Assembly: GCF_029223485.1 (NCBI RefSeq)
Contig: NZ_JARHTP010000020.1
Location: 62,001-126,000, forward strand
Reading direction: 5' to 3'
DNA length: 64,000 nt
Source: Streptomyces coacervatus
GTDB lineage: Bacteria > Actinomycetota > Actinomycetes > Streptomycetales > Streptomycetaceae
A program made the position numbers and the translations under genes. Shown here piece by piece: positions 43,722-52,436 of this stretch (its first letter is position 1; each line of letters opens with the position of its first letter). Under the pieces are notes generated by a model, which worked only from the letters and a program-made list of their open reading frames with translations, made no database searches and was not told where the DNA came from.

Positions 43722-44119
43722 CAGACCTCACATCTGAGGGCTGTCGGCGGTCTGGTCGTGGCGCCGGCGGCCGCTGTGTCGTACCAGCGTGCGCGGTTGC
43801 GGATCCCGACCTGACTCCCAAGTAGCAAAGGGTTGACAGTCGGAAGCGCTGAGTGCCTCTGTGAGCCTCTTTGAGCCCCGCTCCGTATATGGGGACCCGG
43901 AAGACGCCGGTTGAGGGCGCCACATGAGGACTCAGGTACCGGCAAACCCCCATCACTGTCGGCGCTACCGGTAGACTGGAAGCTAATCCCGCCCCATTCG
44001 TGGGGACCGTCCGGGAAAAGCTGAGCAACGCTGAACAAGGCTTACCAACGCAACATGCCGCAGCCGCTCCGGCAACCCGCCGACGAGCCTGGCTCGTGCT
44101 GTGCCAGAAAGGGCGCTTC
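43722..44119. other. 398-nt intergenic region before gyrB
   Basis: No gene is supported. A TTGACA at 43833-43838 and a TAGACT at 43972-43977 are present, but neither has a matching partner at proper spacing. It presumably holds the gyrB promoter, which responds to supercoiling in Streptomyces. I see no terminator. Confidence 0.5.
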
Positions 44120-46180
44120 GTGGCCGATTCCGGCAACCCCAACGAGAACATCCCGTCCACCGACGCCGGCGAGAACGGTGCGGTGACTTCGTCGAACGGC
44201 GAGGTCACCGCCTCGTACGACGCCAGCGCCATCACCGTCCTCGAGGGTCTGGACGCGGTCCGCAAGCGACCCGGTATGTACATCGGCTCGACCGGTGAGC
44301 GCGGCCTGCACCACCTGGTGCAGGAGGTCGTCGACAACTCCGTCGACGAGGCGCTGGCCGGCCACGCGGACACCATCGACGTGACGATCCTGGCCGACGG
44401 CGGCGTGCGCGTCGTCGACAACGGACGAGGCATCCCGGTCGGCATCGTCCCCTCCGAGGGCAAGCCGGCCGTCGAGGTCGTGCTGACCGTGCTGCACGCG
44501 GGCGGCAAGTTCGGCGGCGGCGGCTACGCGGTGTCCGGCGGTCTGCACGGCGTGGGTGTCTCCGTCGTGAACGCCCTGTCGACCAAGGTCTCCGTCGAGA
44601 TCAAGACCGACGGCCACCGCTGGACGCAGGACTACAAGTTGGGCGTACCGACGGCCCCGCTTGCCAAGCACGAGGCCACGGACGAGCACGGCACCACGGT
44701 CACCTTCTGGGCCGACCCGGACATCTTCGAGACCACCGAGTACTCCTTCGAGACGCTCTCGCGGCGCTTCCAGGAGATGGCGTTCCTCAACAAGGGTCTG
44801 CGGATCAACCTCACCGACGAGCGCGAGTCGGCGAAGGCCACCGCCGGGGCGGACGAGGCGGGCGAGGACGAGAAGCATGAGGTCAAGACTGTCTCGTACC
44901 ACTACGAGGGCGGCATCGTCGACTTCGTGAAGTACCTCAACTCCCGCAAGGGAGAGGTGGTGCACCCCACCGTGATCGACCTCGAGGCCGAGGACAAGGA
45001 CAAGAGCCTCTCCCTCGAGCTCGCGATGCAGTGGAACGGCGGTTACAGCGAGGGTGTGTACTCCTTCGCCAACATCATCCACACGCATGAGGGCGGTACG
45101 CACGAAGAGGGCTTCCGCGCCGCGCTGACCTCGCTGATCAACAAGTACGCGCGTGACAAGAAGCTGCTGCGCGAGAAGGACGACAACCTCACGGGTGACG
45201 ACATCCGCGAGGGTCTGACGGCGATCATCTCGGTGAAGCTGAGCGAGCCGCAGTTCGAGGGCCAGACCAAGACCAAGCTGGGCAACACCGAGGTGAAGAC
45301 CTTCGTGCAGAAGGTCGTCTACGAGCACCTCAACGACTGGCTGGACCGCAACCCGGTCGAGGCGGCGGACATCATCCGCAAGGGCATCCAGGCGGCCACC
45401 GCGCGCGTGGCGGCCCGCAAGGCCCGTGACCTGACGCGCCGCAAGGGCCTGCTGGAGTCGGCGTCGCTGCCGGGCAAGCTCTCCGACTGCCAGTCGAACG
45501 ACCCGATCAAGTGCGAGATCTTCATCGTCGAGGGTGACTCCGCCGGCGGCTCGGCCAAGTCCGGCCGCAACCCGCAGTACCAGGCGATCCTCCCGATCCG
45601 AGGCAAGATCCTCAACGTCGAGAAGGCGCGGATCGACAAGATCCTGCAGAACCAGGAGATCCAGGCGCTGATCTCGGCCTTCGGCACCGGAGTCCACGAG
45701 GACTTCGACATCGAGAAGCTCCGCTATCACAAGATCATCCTGATGGCGGACGCCGACGTCGACGGCCAGCACATCAACACCCTGCTGCTGACCTTCCTGT
45801 TCCGCTTCATGCGGCCGCTGGTCGAGGCCGGGCACGTGTTCCTGTCGCGCCCCCCGCTCTACAAGATCAAGTGGGGCCGGGACGACGTCGAGTACGCGTA
45901 CTCGGACCGTGAGCGCGACGCGCTGCTCGAGATGGGCCGCCAGCGCGGCAAGCGCGTGCGCGAGGACTCCATCCAGCGCTTCAAGGGCCTCGGCGAGATG
46001 AACGCCGAGGAGCTGCGCATCACGACGATGGACCAGGAGCACCGGGTTCTCGGCCAGGTCACCCTGGACGACGCCGCGCAGGCCGACGACCTGTTCTCGG
46101 TGCTGATGGGCGAGGACGTCGAGGCGCGCCGCCAGTTCATCCAGCGCAACGCCAAGGACGTCCGGTTCCTCGACATCTGA
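44120..46180 (+). CDS. gyrB: DNA gyrase subunit B
   Basis: The 686-residue ATPase subunit starts at GTG 44120 (MADSGNPNENIPSTDAGEN). The GHKL domain has DNSVDEALAGH, DNGRGIPVG and GGKFGGGGYAVSGGLHGVG. The TOPRIM domain shows EGDSAGGSAKSGR and the metal-binding DADVDGQHI. The frame opens upstream to 44000, but those residues (MGTVREKLSN) do not look like GyrB. gyrA follows after 42 nt in the same operon. Confidence 0.97.
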   Translation: MADSGNPNENIPSTDAGENGAVTSSNGEVTASYDASAITVLEGLDAVRKRPGMYIGSTGERGLHHLVQEVVDNSVDEALAGHADTIDVTILADGGVRVVDNGRGIPVGIVPSEGKPAVEVVLTVLHAGGKFGGGGYAVSGGLHGVGVSVVNALSTKVSVEIKTDGHRWTQDYKLGVPTAPLAKHEATDEHGTTVTFWADPDIFETTEYSFETLSRRFQEMAFLNKGLRINLTDERESAKATAGADEAGEDEKHEVKTVSYHYEGGIVDFVKYLNSRKGEVVHPTVIDLEAEDKDKSLSLELAMQWNGGYSEGVYSFANIIHTHEGGTHEEGFRAALTSLINKYARDKKLLREKDDNLTGDDIREGLTAIISVKLSEPQFEGQTKTKLGNTEVKTFVQKVVYEHLNDWLDRNPVEAADIIRKGIQAATARVAARKARDLTRRKGLLESASLPGKLSDCQSNDPIKCEIFIVEGDSAGGSAKSGRNPQYQAILPIRGKILNVEKARIDKILQNQEIQALISAFGTGVHEDFDIEKLRYHKIILMADADVDGQHINTLLLTFLFRFMRPLVEAGHVFLSRPPLYKIKWGRDDVEYAYSDRERDALLEMGRQRGKRVREDSIQRFKGLGEMNAEELRITTMDQEHRVLGQVTLDDAAQADDLFSVLMGEDVEARRQFIQRNAKDVRFLDI

Positions 46181-46222
46181 GTCGGTCTCAGCTGACCGCA
46201 CCAGGAAGGATCTTCACCAGCA

Positions 46223-48832
46223 ATGGCCGACGAGACCCCTAATTTTTCTACTGGTCCCAGCACGCCTGAAGAGGGCGGCGAGATCATCATGCGTGTCGAG
46301 CCCGTCGGGCTCGAGACGGAGATGCAGCGCTCGTATCTGGACTACGCGATGTCCGTCATCGTGTCCCGTGCGCTGCCCGACGTCCGGGACGGTCTCAAGC
46401 CCGTCCACCGCCGCGTCCTGTACGCCATGTACGACGGCGGCTACCGCCCCGAGAAGGGCTTCTACAAGTGCGCCCGTGTCGTCGGCGACGTCATGGGCAA
46501 CTACCACCCGCACGGTGACTCCTCGATCTACGACGCGCTGGTCCGCCTCGCGCAGCCGTGGTCGATGCGCATGCCGCTGGTGGACTCCAACGGCAACTTC
46601 GGCTCCCCGGGCAACGACCCGGCGGCGGCCATGCGGTACACCGAGTGCAAGATGATGCCGCTGTCCATGGAGATGGTCCGCGACATCGACGAGGAGACCG
46701 TCGACTTCACGGACAACTACGACGGCCGCTCCCAGGAGCCGACCGTCCTGCCGGCCCGCTTCCCGAACCTGCTGATCAACGGCTCGGCCGGTATCGCGGT
46801 CGGCATGGCGACCAATATCCCGTCGCACAACCTGCGCGAGGTCGCGTCCGGCGCCCAGTGGTACCTGGAGAACCCGGAGGCCTCGCACGAGGAGCTCCTG
46901 GACGCCCTGATCGAGCGCATCAAGGGCCCCGACTTCCCGACCGGTGCGCTGGTCGTCGGCCGTAAGGGCATCGAGGAGGCGTACCGCACGGGCCGCGGCT
47001 CGATCACCATGCGTGCGGTCGTCGAGGTCGAGGAGATCCAGAACCGCCAGTGCCTGGTGGTCACGGAGCTGCCGTACCAGGTCAACCCCGACAACCTCGC
47101 GCAGAAGATCGCCGACCTGGTCAAGGACGGCAAGATCGGCGGCATCGCCGACGTCCGCGACGAGACCAGCTCCCGTACCGGTCAGCGTCTGGTCATCGTC
47201 CTGAAGCGCGATGCGGTCGCCAAGGTCGTACTGAACAACCTCTACAAGCACACGGACCTGCAGACGAACTTCGGCGCCAATATGCTGGCGCTGGTCGACG
47301 GCGTCCCGCGCACCCTCTCCCTGGACGCGTTCATCCGCCACTGGGTGACGCACCAGATCGAGGTCATCGTCCGCCGTACGCGCTTCCGCCTGCGTAAGGC
47401 CGAGGAGCGCGCGCACATCCTGCGCGGCCTCCTCAAGGCCCTGGACGCCATCGACGAGGTCATCGCGCTGATCCGGCGCAGCGACACCGTCGAGATCGCG
47501 CGCGCGGGTCTGATGGACCTCCTGGAGATCGACGAGATCCAGGCGAACGCCATCCTCGAGATGCAGCTTCGCCGGCTCGCCGCCCTGGAGCGCCGGAAGA
47601 TCATCCAGGAGCACGACGAACTCCAGGCGAAGATCACCGAGTACAACGAGATCCTCGCCTCCCCGGTCCGCCAGCGCGGCATCGTCAGCGAGGAACTCGC
47701 CGCGATCGTCGAGAAGTACGGTGACGACCGCAAGACGATGCTGGTGCCCTTCGACGGCGACATGTCCATCGAGGACCTGATCGCCGAAGAGGACATCGTC
47801 GTCACCATCACGCGCGGCGGCTACATCAAGCGCACCAAGACGGAGGACTACCGCTCGCAGAAGCGGGGCGGCAAGGGCGTGCGCGGCACGAAGCTGAAGC
47901 AGGACGACATCGTCGACCACTTCTTCGTGTCGACCACGCACCACTGGCTGCTGTTCTTCACCAACAAGGGCCGCGTCTACCGTGCGAAGGCGTACGAGCT
48001 TCCGGACGCCGGCCGTGAGGCGCGCGGCCAGCACGTCGCGAACCTGCTCGCCTTCCAGCCGGACGAGGCGATCGCCGAGATCCTCGCGATCCGCGACTAC
48101 GAGGCGGCGCCGTACCTGGTCCTGGCCACCAAGGGCGGCCTGGTCAAGAAGACGCCGCTGAAGGATTACGATTCGCCCCGCTCCGGCGGCGTGATCGCGA
48201 TCAACCTCCGGGAGACGGAGGACGGTTCGGACGACGAACTGATCGGAGCCGAGCTTGTTTCGGCCGATGACGATCTGCTTCTGATCAGCAAGAAGGCACA
48301 GTCGATCAGGTTCACCGCCACGGATGACAGCCTGCGGCCCATGGGCCGTGCCACCTCGGGTGTCAAGGGCATGAGTTTCCGCGAGGGCGATGAACTTCTG
48401 TCGATGAATGTTGTTCGACCCGGTACGTTCGTGTTCACTGCTACGGACGGCGGGTACGCGAAGCGGACCGCCGTCGACGAGTACCGCGTCCAGGGTCGCG
48501 GCGGCCTCGGTATCAAGGCCGCCAAGATCGTGGAGGACCGCGGTTCGCTGGTCGGCGCGCTGGTGGTCGAGGAGACCGACGAGATCCTCGCCATCACGCT
48601 GTCGGGCGGTGTGATTCGTACGCGAGTCAACGAGGTCAGGGAGACGGGCCGTGACACCATGGGCGTCCAACTGATCAACCTGGGCAAGCGCGATGCCGTC
48701 GTCGGTATCGCTCGTAACGCCGAGGCGGGACGCGAGGCGGAGGAGGTCGACGGCGATGTGGCCGTCGACGAGACCGCCGAAGGTGCCGCGACCACCGGCA
48801 CGGACGAGGGTGAGGCGCCCTCGGCCGAGTAG
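46223..48832 (+). CDS. gyrA: DNA gyrase subunit A
   Basis: The 869-residue breakage-reunion subunit has its catalytic Tyr in AAMRYTECKM. The quinolone region reads HPHGDSSIYDALVRLAQ, keeping the Ser associated with sensitivity. The C-terminal beta-pinwheel carries the GyrA box QKRGGKGVRG, needed for DNA wrapping and negative supercoiling, so this is gyrase rather than topoisomerase IV. An acidic Glu/Asp/Thr-rich tail ends the protein. The stop is 18 nt before the DUF3566 gene. Confidence 0.98.
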   Translation: MADETPNFSTGPSTPEEGGEIIMRVEPVGLETEMQRSYLDYAMSVIVSRALPDVRDGLKPVHRRVLYAMYDGGYRPEKGFYKCARVVGDVMGNYHPHGDSSIYDALVRLAQPWSMRMPLVDSNGNFGSPGNDPAAAMRYTECKMMPLSMEMVRDIDEETVDFTDNYDGRSQEPTVLPARFPNLLINGSAGIAVGMATNIPSHNLREVASGAQWYLENPEASHEELLDALIERIKGPDFPTGALVVGRKGIEEAYRTGRGSITMRAVVEVEEIQNRQCLVVTELPYQVNPDNLAQKIADLVKDGKIGGIADVRDETSSRTGQRLVIVLKRDAVAKVVLNNLYKHTDLQTNFGANMLALVDGVPRTLSLDAFIRHWVTHQIEVIVRRTRFRLRKAEERAHILRGLLKALDAIDEVIALIRRSDTVEIARAGLMDLLEIDEIQANAILEMQLRRLAALERRKIIQEHDELQAKITEYNEILASPVRQRGIVSEELAAIVEKYGDDRKTMLVPFDGDMSIEDLIAEEDIVVTITRGGYIKRTKTEDYRSQKRGGKGVRGTKLKQDDIVDHFFVSTTHHWLLFFTNKGRVYRAKAYELPDAGREARGQHVANLLAFQPDEAIAEILAIRDYEAAPYLVLATKGGLVKKTPLKDYDSPRSGGVIAINLRETEDGSDDELIGAELVSADDDLLLISKKAQSIRFTATDDSLRPMGRATSGVKGMSFREGDELLSMNVVRPGTFVFTATDGGYAKRTAVDEYRVQGRGGLGIKAAKIVEDRGSLVGALVVEETDEILAITLSGGVIRTRVNEVRETGRDTMGVQLINLGKRDAVVGIARNAEAGREAEEVDGDVAVDETAEGAATTGTDEGEAPSAE

Positions 48833-48850
48833 CACGAGGAGAGAGTCATC

Positions 48851-49687
48851 GTGAGCGGAGCCACGGGCGCCGGATCGGCCGGTACCCCTACGGGTACGGA
48901 ATCGGACGGCGGCGGCCGTGGCTCCGCTGCGCGCGCGACAGATCCGCACACGACCCAACTGCGGGCGATCGACGCAGGAAAGATCGACGCGGGAAAGGCC
49001 GACTCGCCCTCGCCTGACACTCATGGATCCCAGGGGGGAACTGTGACGGACACCCGCGGCCCGCGGACCCAGCAGCACGAGTCTGGAACGGGCCCGGCCA
49101 CTCCGGGCGCCCAGCCGCAGCCGTCGGCTCCGGCCCAGCCCGCACCGCCACAGGCGGCCTCGCCGCTTCCCGGGGAGCGGCAGCCGCAGCAGCCCGCCGG
49201 GCCCTACCACCCGCCGCAGGCCTACCCGAGCCAGCCTCAGGCGCCCGCTCAGGCGCCCACCCACACACCGACCGGGGCCGTACGGCGGCCGCGCACCGGA
49301 GCGCGCACCACGCCCCGTGTCCGCAAGGCACGCCTGAGGGTGGCGAAGGCCGATCCGTGGTCGGTCATGAAGGTGAGCTTCCTGCTCTCCATCGCGCTGG
49401 GCATCTGCACGATCGTCGCGTCCGCGGTGCTGTGGATGGTCATGGACGCGATGGGCGTCTTCTCGACGGTCGGCGGCACGATCTCCGAGGCGACCGGGTC
49501 GAACGAGTCGAACGGCTTCGACCTGCAGTCGTTCCTGTCGCTCCCGCACGTCCTGATGTTCACGTCGATCATCGCGGTCATCGACGTCGTCCTCGCGACG
49601 GCTCTCGCGACCCTCGGCGCGTTCATCTACAACCTCTCCGCGGGCTTCGTCGGCGGCATCGAGCTGACGCTCGCCGAAGACGAGTGA
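48851..49687 (+). CDS. DUF3566 membrane protein downstream of gyrA
   Basis: The 278-residue protein begins at GTG 48851 behind GAGGAGAGAG. About 165 Pro/Gln/Ala-rich disordered cytoplasmic residues precede the DUF3566 domain with two membrane segments (about 173-197 and 235-262). The segment between reads FSTVGGTISEATGSNESNGFDLQSFLSL. It is the position and family of mycobacterial Rv0007. The function is not established; a link to cell division or envelope is often proposed. It probably shares the gyrBA transcript. Confidence 0.88.
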   Translation: MSGATGAGSAGTPTGTESDGGGRGSAARATDPHTTQLRAIDAGKIDAGKADSPSPDTHGSQGGTVTDTRGPRTQQHESGTGPATPGAQPQPSAPAQPAPPQAASPLPGERQPQQPAGPYHPPQAYPSQPQAPAQAPTHTPTGAVRRPRTGARTTPRVRKARLRVAKADPWSVMKVSFLLSIALGICTIVASAVLWMVMDAMGVFSTVGGTISEATGSNESNGFDLQSFLSLPHVLMFTSIIAVIDVVLATALATLGAFIYNLSAGFVGGIELTLAEDE

Positions 49688-49730
49688 CATTGACCTCGAC
49701 CGTCGCTTCAAACCTGTGCTGCTGGTCCTG

Positions 49731-49818
49731 ACGTCCTGACCTCTGCCGCCGGGCGTGGCCTCTGCCGCCGGTCCGGACGTCCTGACCTCTACGTGCCGGT
49801 CGTGACCTCTGCCGCCGG
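49731..49818 (+). repeat. degenerate direct repeats upstream of tRNA-Ile
   Basis: Four imperfect copies of about 20 nt based on ACGTCCTGACCTCTGCCGCC follow each other. Three share CCTCTGCCGCCGG or GACCTCTGCCGCCGG. Confidence 0.65.
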
Positions 49819-49835
49819 CCCTGAGACAACCGATT

Positions 49836-49864
49836 TTGGGACTGCCCGCGTCGTGCGCTAATCT
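49836..49864 (+). promoter_or_regulatory. candidate tRNA-Ile promoter
   Basis: TTGGGA (49836-49841), a 17-nt spacer, then TAATCT (49859-49864) gives a plausible housekeeping promoter about 40 nt before the tRNA. Confidence 0.55.
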
Positions 49865-49904
49865 TCAGGGGTCAGCGCGCGGGACACACACCGCAGAGCG
49901 CGGC

Positions 49905-49978
49905 GGGGCTATAGCTCAGTTGGTTAGAGCGCATCCCTGATAAGGATGAGGCCACAGGTTCAAATCCTGTTAGCCCCA
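49905..49978 (+). tRNA. tRNA-Ile (anticodon GAT)
   Basis: The 74-nt cloverleaf has acceptor arms GGGGCTA and TAGCCCC, anticodon loop CTGATAA (GAT at 49939-49941) and T arm ACAGG-TTCAAAT-CCTGT. The discriminator A at 49978 is followed by CCA (49979-49981) in the DNA, so the 3' end appears to be encoded. A perfect 19-bp terminator stem follows. Confidence 0.97.
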
Positions 49979-49984
49979 CCAGCA

Positions 49985-50026
49985 CGAAGAAGACCCCCAA
50001 CCGATTCCGGTTGGGGGTCTTCTTCG
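49985..50026 (+). terminator. strong hairpin terminator after tRNA-Ile
   Basis: Perfect 19-bp arms (CGAAGAAGACCCCCAACCG at 49985-50003 and its complement at 50008-50026) enclose the loop ATTC. Confidence 0.9.
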
Positions 50027-50081
50027 TGGGCGGTTCGGGTACGCAAGTTCGCCGTTACGCCGGGGTGCTGGGGGCGGTGCC

Positions 50082-50408
50082 TCACAGCTGGAGGGGAGTG
50101 GCCGGCTCGGAAGTGCCTGTGTCTGCGCCTGCCTCCGTCTCCGCGAGCGGGTTGTGGCGGCAGCTGGGGGACTTTCCGTGGGCCTCGGCGCGGATGCGCT
50201 GCTTCATCGTGGGGGGCAGGGCTCTGGAGTAGGACCAGGACGAGTGGGATGCCGTCGGCATCGTCACGGGCGCGCTGCAGTTGCCGGTCGCCTCGGTCTG
50301 CGGTACGGCTGCGGCGGCGGTCGTCGTGATGAGTCCGAGCGTCGTGCACAGCGCGAGGAAGGCGGTGACGATGGTGGTCCACAGCTTCATGACCTGGTTC
50401 TGGGCCAT
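50082..50408 (-). CDS. small secreted protein (DUF6344-like)
   Basis: The 108-residue protein has a signal peptide (about 1-34, MAQNQVMKLWTTIVTAFLAL then cleavage near TAAAA-VPQ). The mature part is short and low in complexity, with two Cys (GNCSAP, PSCRHN). It resembles the Streptomyces DUF6344 secreted proteins found at this place; function unknown. ATG 50406-50408 has GAGGGG upstream; MKLWTT (residue 7) is a possible alternative start. Confidence 0.75.
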   Translation of the reverse strand: MAQNQVMKLWTTIVTAFLALCTTLGLITTTAAAAVPQTEATGNCSAPVTMPTASHSSWSYSRALPPTMKQRIRAEAHGKSPSCRHNPLAETEAGADTGTSEPATPLQL

Positions 50409-50736
50409 GGCCCCTCACTTTCGGGTCGGGCGATTTGCGTACTTTCCTCATGATGTGTATTGGGGCCGCGAAGTGGTGGACCGACGCCCGTGGCGCGGCG
50501 ATGTTCAGATGAACAACACCCGGATGGGCGCAAACGGCTCGAAAATAGGAGAATGAACAGCAAAGTCACCGTCCGTGGGGGTGTGATCACCCTCAGATCG
50601 GAGCGGTGGCCTCCGGTTCTACTGCGGTTCGCCGGAGGGGAGTTGGGGGGTCCAGGCAGGTCACCGATCGGTATCGGTCGGTGTGTATAGTCGGGCGCCA
50701 GAGGTCCCCTACGTCAACGAAAGACGAGGTCGCGCG
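50409..50736. other. 328-nt region upstream of the DLW-39 gene
   Basis: Divergent spacer containing one doubtful 45-codon frame on the plus strand (50553-50690). Otherwise I see no element. Confidence 0.5.
50553..50690 (+). CDS. doubtful 45-codon small ORF
   Basis: ATG 50553 follows ATAGGAGA at good spacing and encodes MNSKVTVRGGVITLRSERWP and further Gly/Pro-rich residues. No family is recognised, and codon position GC is not persuasive. It may be chance. Confidence 0.25.
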   Translation: MNSKVTVRGGVITLRSERWPPVLLRFAGGELGGPGRSPIGIGRCV

Positions 50737-50865
50737 GTGAAGAAGCTTCTCCTGGTCGCACTGGCCGCCATCGGCGGGCTCCTCGTGTACCGCCAGATCC
50801 AGGCGGATCGCGCCGAGCAGGATCTGTGGACGGAGGCGACTGACTCCGTGCCCACGGGTTCGTGA
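50737..50865 (+). CDS. DLW-39 family microprotein
   Basis: The 42-residue protein MKKLLLVALAAIGGLLVYRQ has one N-terminal membrane helix and the tail QADRAEQDLWTEATD, whose DLW gives the family its name. It is conserved in actinobacteria between gyrA and the following genes; role unknown. GTG start at 50737. A short hairpin terminator (50890-50918) follows. Confidence 0.85.
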   Translation: MKKLLLVALAAIGGLLVYRQIQADRAEQDLWTEATDSVPTGS

Positions 50866-50889
50866 GCATCGACAACGGAAACTGAACAG

Positions 50890-50918
50890 ACCCCGGCCGT
50901 CCTAGCGGTCGGGGTTTT
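50890..50918 (+). terminator. hairpin terminator after the DLW-39 gene
   Basis: ACCCCGGCCG and CGGTCGGGGT pair over 10 bp with one G-U, loop TCCTAG, followed by TTTT. Confidence 0.8.
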
Positions 50919-51001
50919 GTGTTGCGCGGATGAGGCGCGGCCTCGCGGGGCAGGATGGGCCACGGTCCAGCGGTCCGGACGACGACGAGGGGTGGCGCGT
51001 G

Positions 51002-52354
51002 ATGGGGCGGCGTACGGCGTGGTGGCGCGCGGGGGCATGGCGCGGGCGTCCGTCTGCACGCGCGCGCGTGGCGGCCGTGGCAGCGGTGCTGTGTACGGCA
51101 GCTGCGGCGTCCTGGCCGGCCGGCGCCGCGGCGGCCGCCGGAACCCCGAGCACCGACGTCTCCTCCGTTGCTCCCTCCTACGCCTTTGCGCAGGACGCCC
51201 GGTCCGTGGACGGGGCGAAGGGGATCACGGACGCCCAGCGCCTCGAGGCCGGCAAGACCTACCGCAGCTCCCTCTCCAGGGACGCGAAGGTCTACTACAG
51301 CCTTGACCTCGACGCCGCGTCGAACGCGTACGTCTCCGTCACAGCCGTCCCCCGCGCAGGCGCCACGCTCTCCGTGACCGACGGCATCAGGGTCTCGGTG
51401 CAGGACGACGACAACCACTCCTGCTCCAACGAGAGCGCGCGTTTCGGCGCCGCCAGGAGTCCGCACCCCATCACGGCATGGGGCGCACGAACGACTTCCC
51501 CGGCCGACCCCGTGTGCCAGGGCGTCGGCATCTACTACGTCGTCGTCGAGCGCGTCGGTACGGCGGACTCCTCGCCCGGCGCCTGGGACCTGGAGCTCAC
51601 CGCCGCAACCGAACCGCACCTGAAACAGGACGGTTCGACGAGCCCGCCCACGGTCTGGAACTCCGCCTCGCCCACCCCTGTCTCGGGCGAGGCCAAGCGC
51701 AGCCAGGGGGGCGCGGGGTTCTCCCGGGCGGCCTCCGTGGGACGGGGCGTCTGGAACGCCGACATCTCGCCCGGCCAGACGCTCTTCTACAAGGTCCCGG
51801 TCGACTGGGGCCAACAGCCGTCCGCCACGGCCGAACTGGGCAGCGCGAACGGCGACGTCCACGGCTACGCCATCGACGCCCTGGCCCTGACGCTCTACAA
51901 CCCCGTGCGCGCCGACGTGGAAGACGCGCGCGTCGGTTACGACGGCAAGCAGAAGTCGGCCTCTCTCGCCCCGGTGCCGGCTGTCGACTACGCCAACCGC
52001 TACGCCGTCCGCGACCAGGTGAACGGAATGCGGTTCGCCGGCTCGTACTACCTGGTGGTGCACCTCGCCGCAGGGGTGGCCGACAAGTTCGGCGACGGGC
52101 CGTTCGGGCTGACCCTGCGCGTCGGCGTCGAGGGCGCGGCGCAGGACGGTCCCGGGTATGCGGGGCAGTCCGTGCCGCGGAACGTCTTCGAGGTCACCGC
52201 GCAGGACCGGCAGGCAGCCGCGGAGGGCGGGACCGGAGACGCCGACGTCACGATGAAGGCCGTCGCAGCGGGCGGGATCGGAGCGGGCACGGTCGTGCTC
52301 GTCGTGCTCGGGGTGTGGACGGTCGCAGCCCGGCGGAGGGCGCGGGTCTGGTGA
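51002..52354 (+). CDS. secreted protein with C-terminal membrane anchor
   Basis: About 450 residues from ATG 51002 (MGRRTAWWRAGAW); GTG 50999 is equally possible, with GAGGGG upstream. An Arg-rich signal peptide (about 1-48) is cleaved near AGAAAAAG. The mature part is beta-rich, with segments such as TYRSSLSRDAKVYYSLDLDA and SPGQTLFYKVPVDW resembling pre-peptidase-C-like beta-sandwich domains. A C-terminal TM helix (about 422-444) and an Arg-rich tail anchor it. No enzyme motif is visible. It is convergent with the kinase gene; a link to that kinase is speculative. Confidence 0.75.
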   Translation: MGRRTAWWRAGAWRGRPSARARVAAVAAVLCTAAAASWPAGAAAAAGTPSTDVSSVAPSYAFAQDARSVDGAKGITDAQRLEAGKTYRSSLSRDAKVYYSLDLDAASNAYVSVTAVPRAGATLSVTDGIRVSVQDDDNHSCSNESARFGAARSPHPITAWGARTTSPADPVCQGVGIYYVVVERVGTADSSPGAWDLELTAATEPHLKQDGSTSPPTVWNSASPTPVSGEAKRSQGGAGFSRAASVGRGVWNADISPGQTLFYKVPVDWGQQPSATAELGSANGDVHGYAIDALALTLYNPVRADVEDARVGYDGKQKSASLAPVPAVDYANRYAVRDQVNGMRFAGSYYLVVHLAAGVADKFGDGPFGLTLRVGVEGAAQDGPGYAGQSVPRNVFEVTAQDRQAAAEGGTGDADVTMKAVAAGGIGAGTVVLVVLGVWTVAARRRARVW

Positions 52355-52436
52355 GTCCTATGGCTCGGTGCAGGGATCCTGGCCTGGTGGGACCTGGTGG
52401 AGTCCTGCCACCCGTGGGTCGGGGCCGGTGGAGGGT

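Noticed and set aside
43833..43977. gyrB promoter from TTGACA (43833) or TAGACT (43972)
   Set aside because: Neither hexamer has a partner at 16-18 nt, so I do not call a specific promoter.
46214..49711. 1165-codon open frame antisense to gyrA and the DUF3566 gene
   Set aside because: Shadow of gyrA produced by codon bias; low-complexity Arg/Leu/Val/Asp-rich translation.
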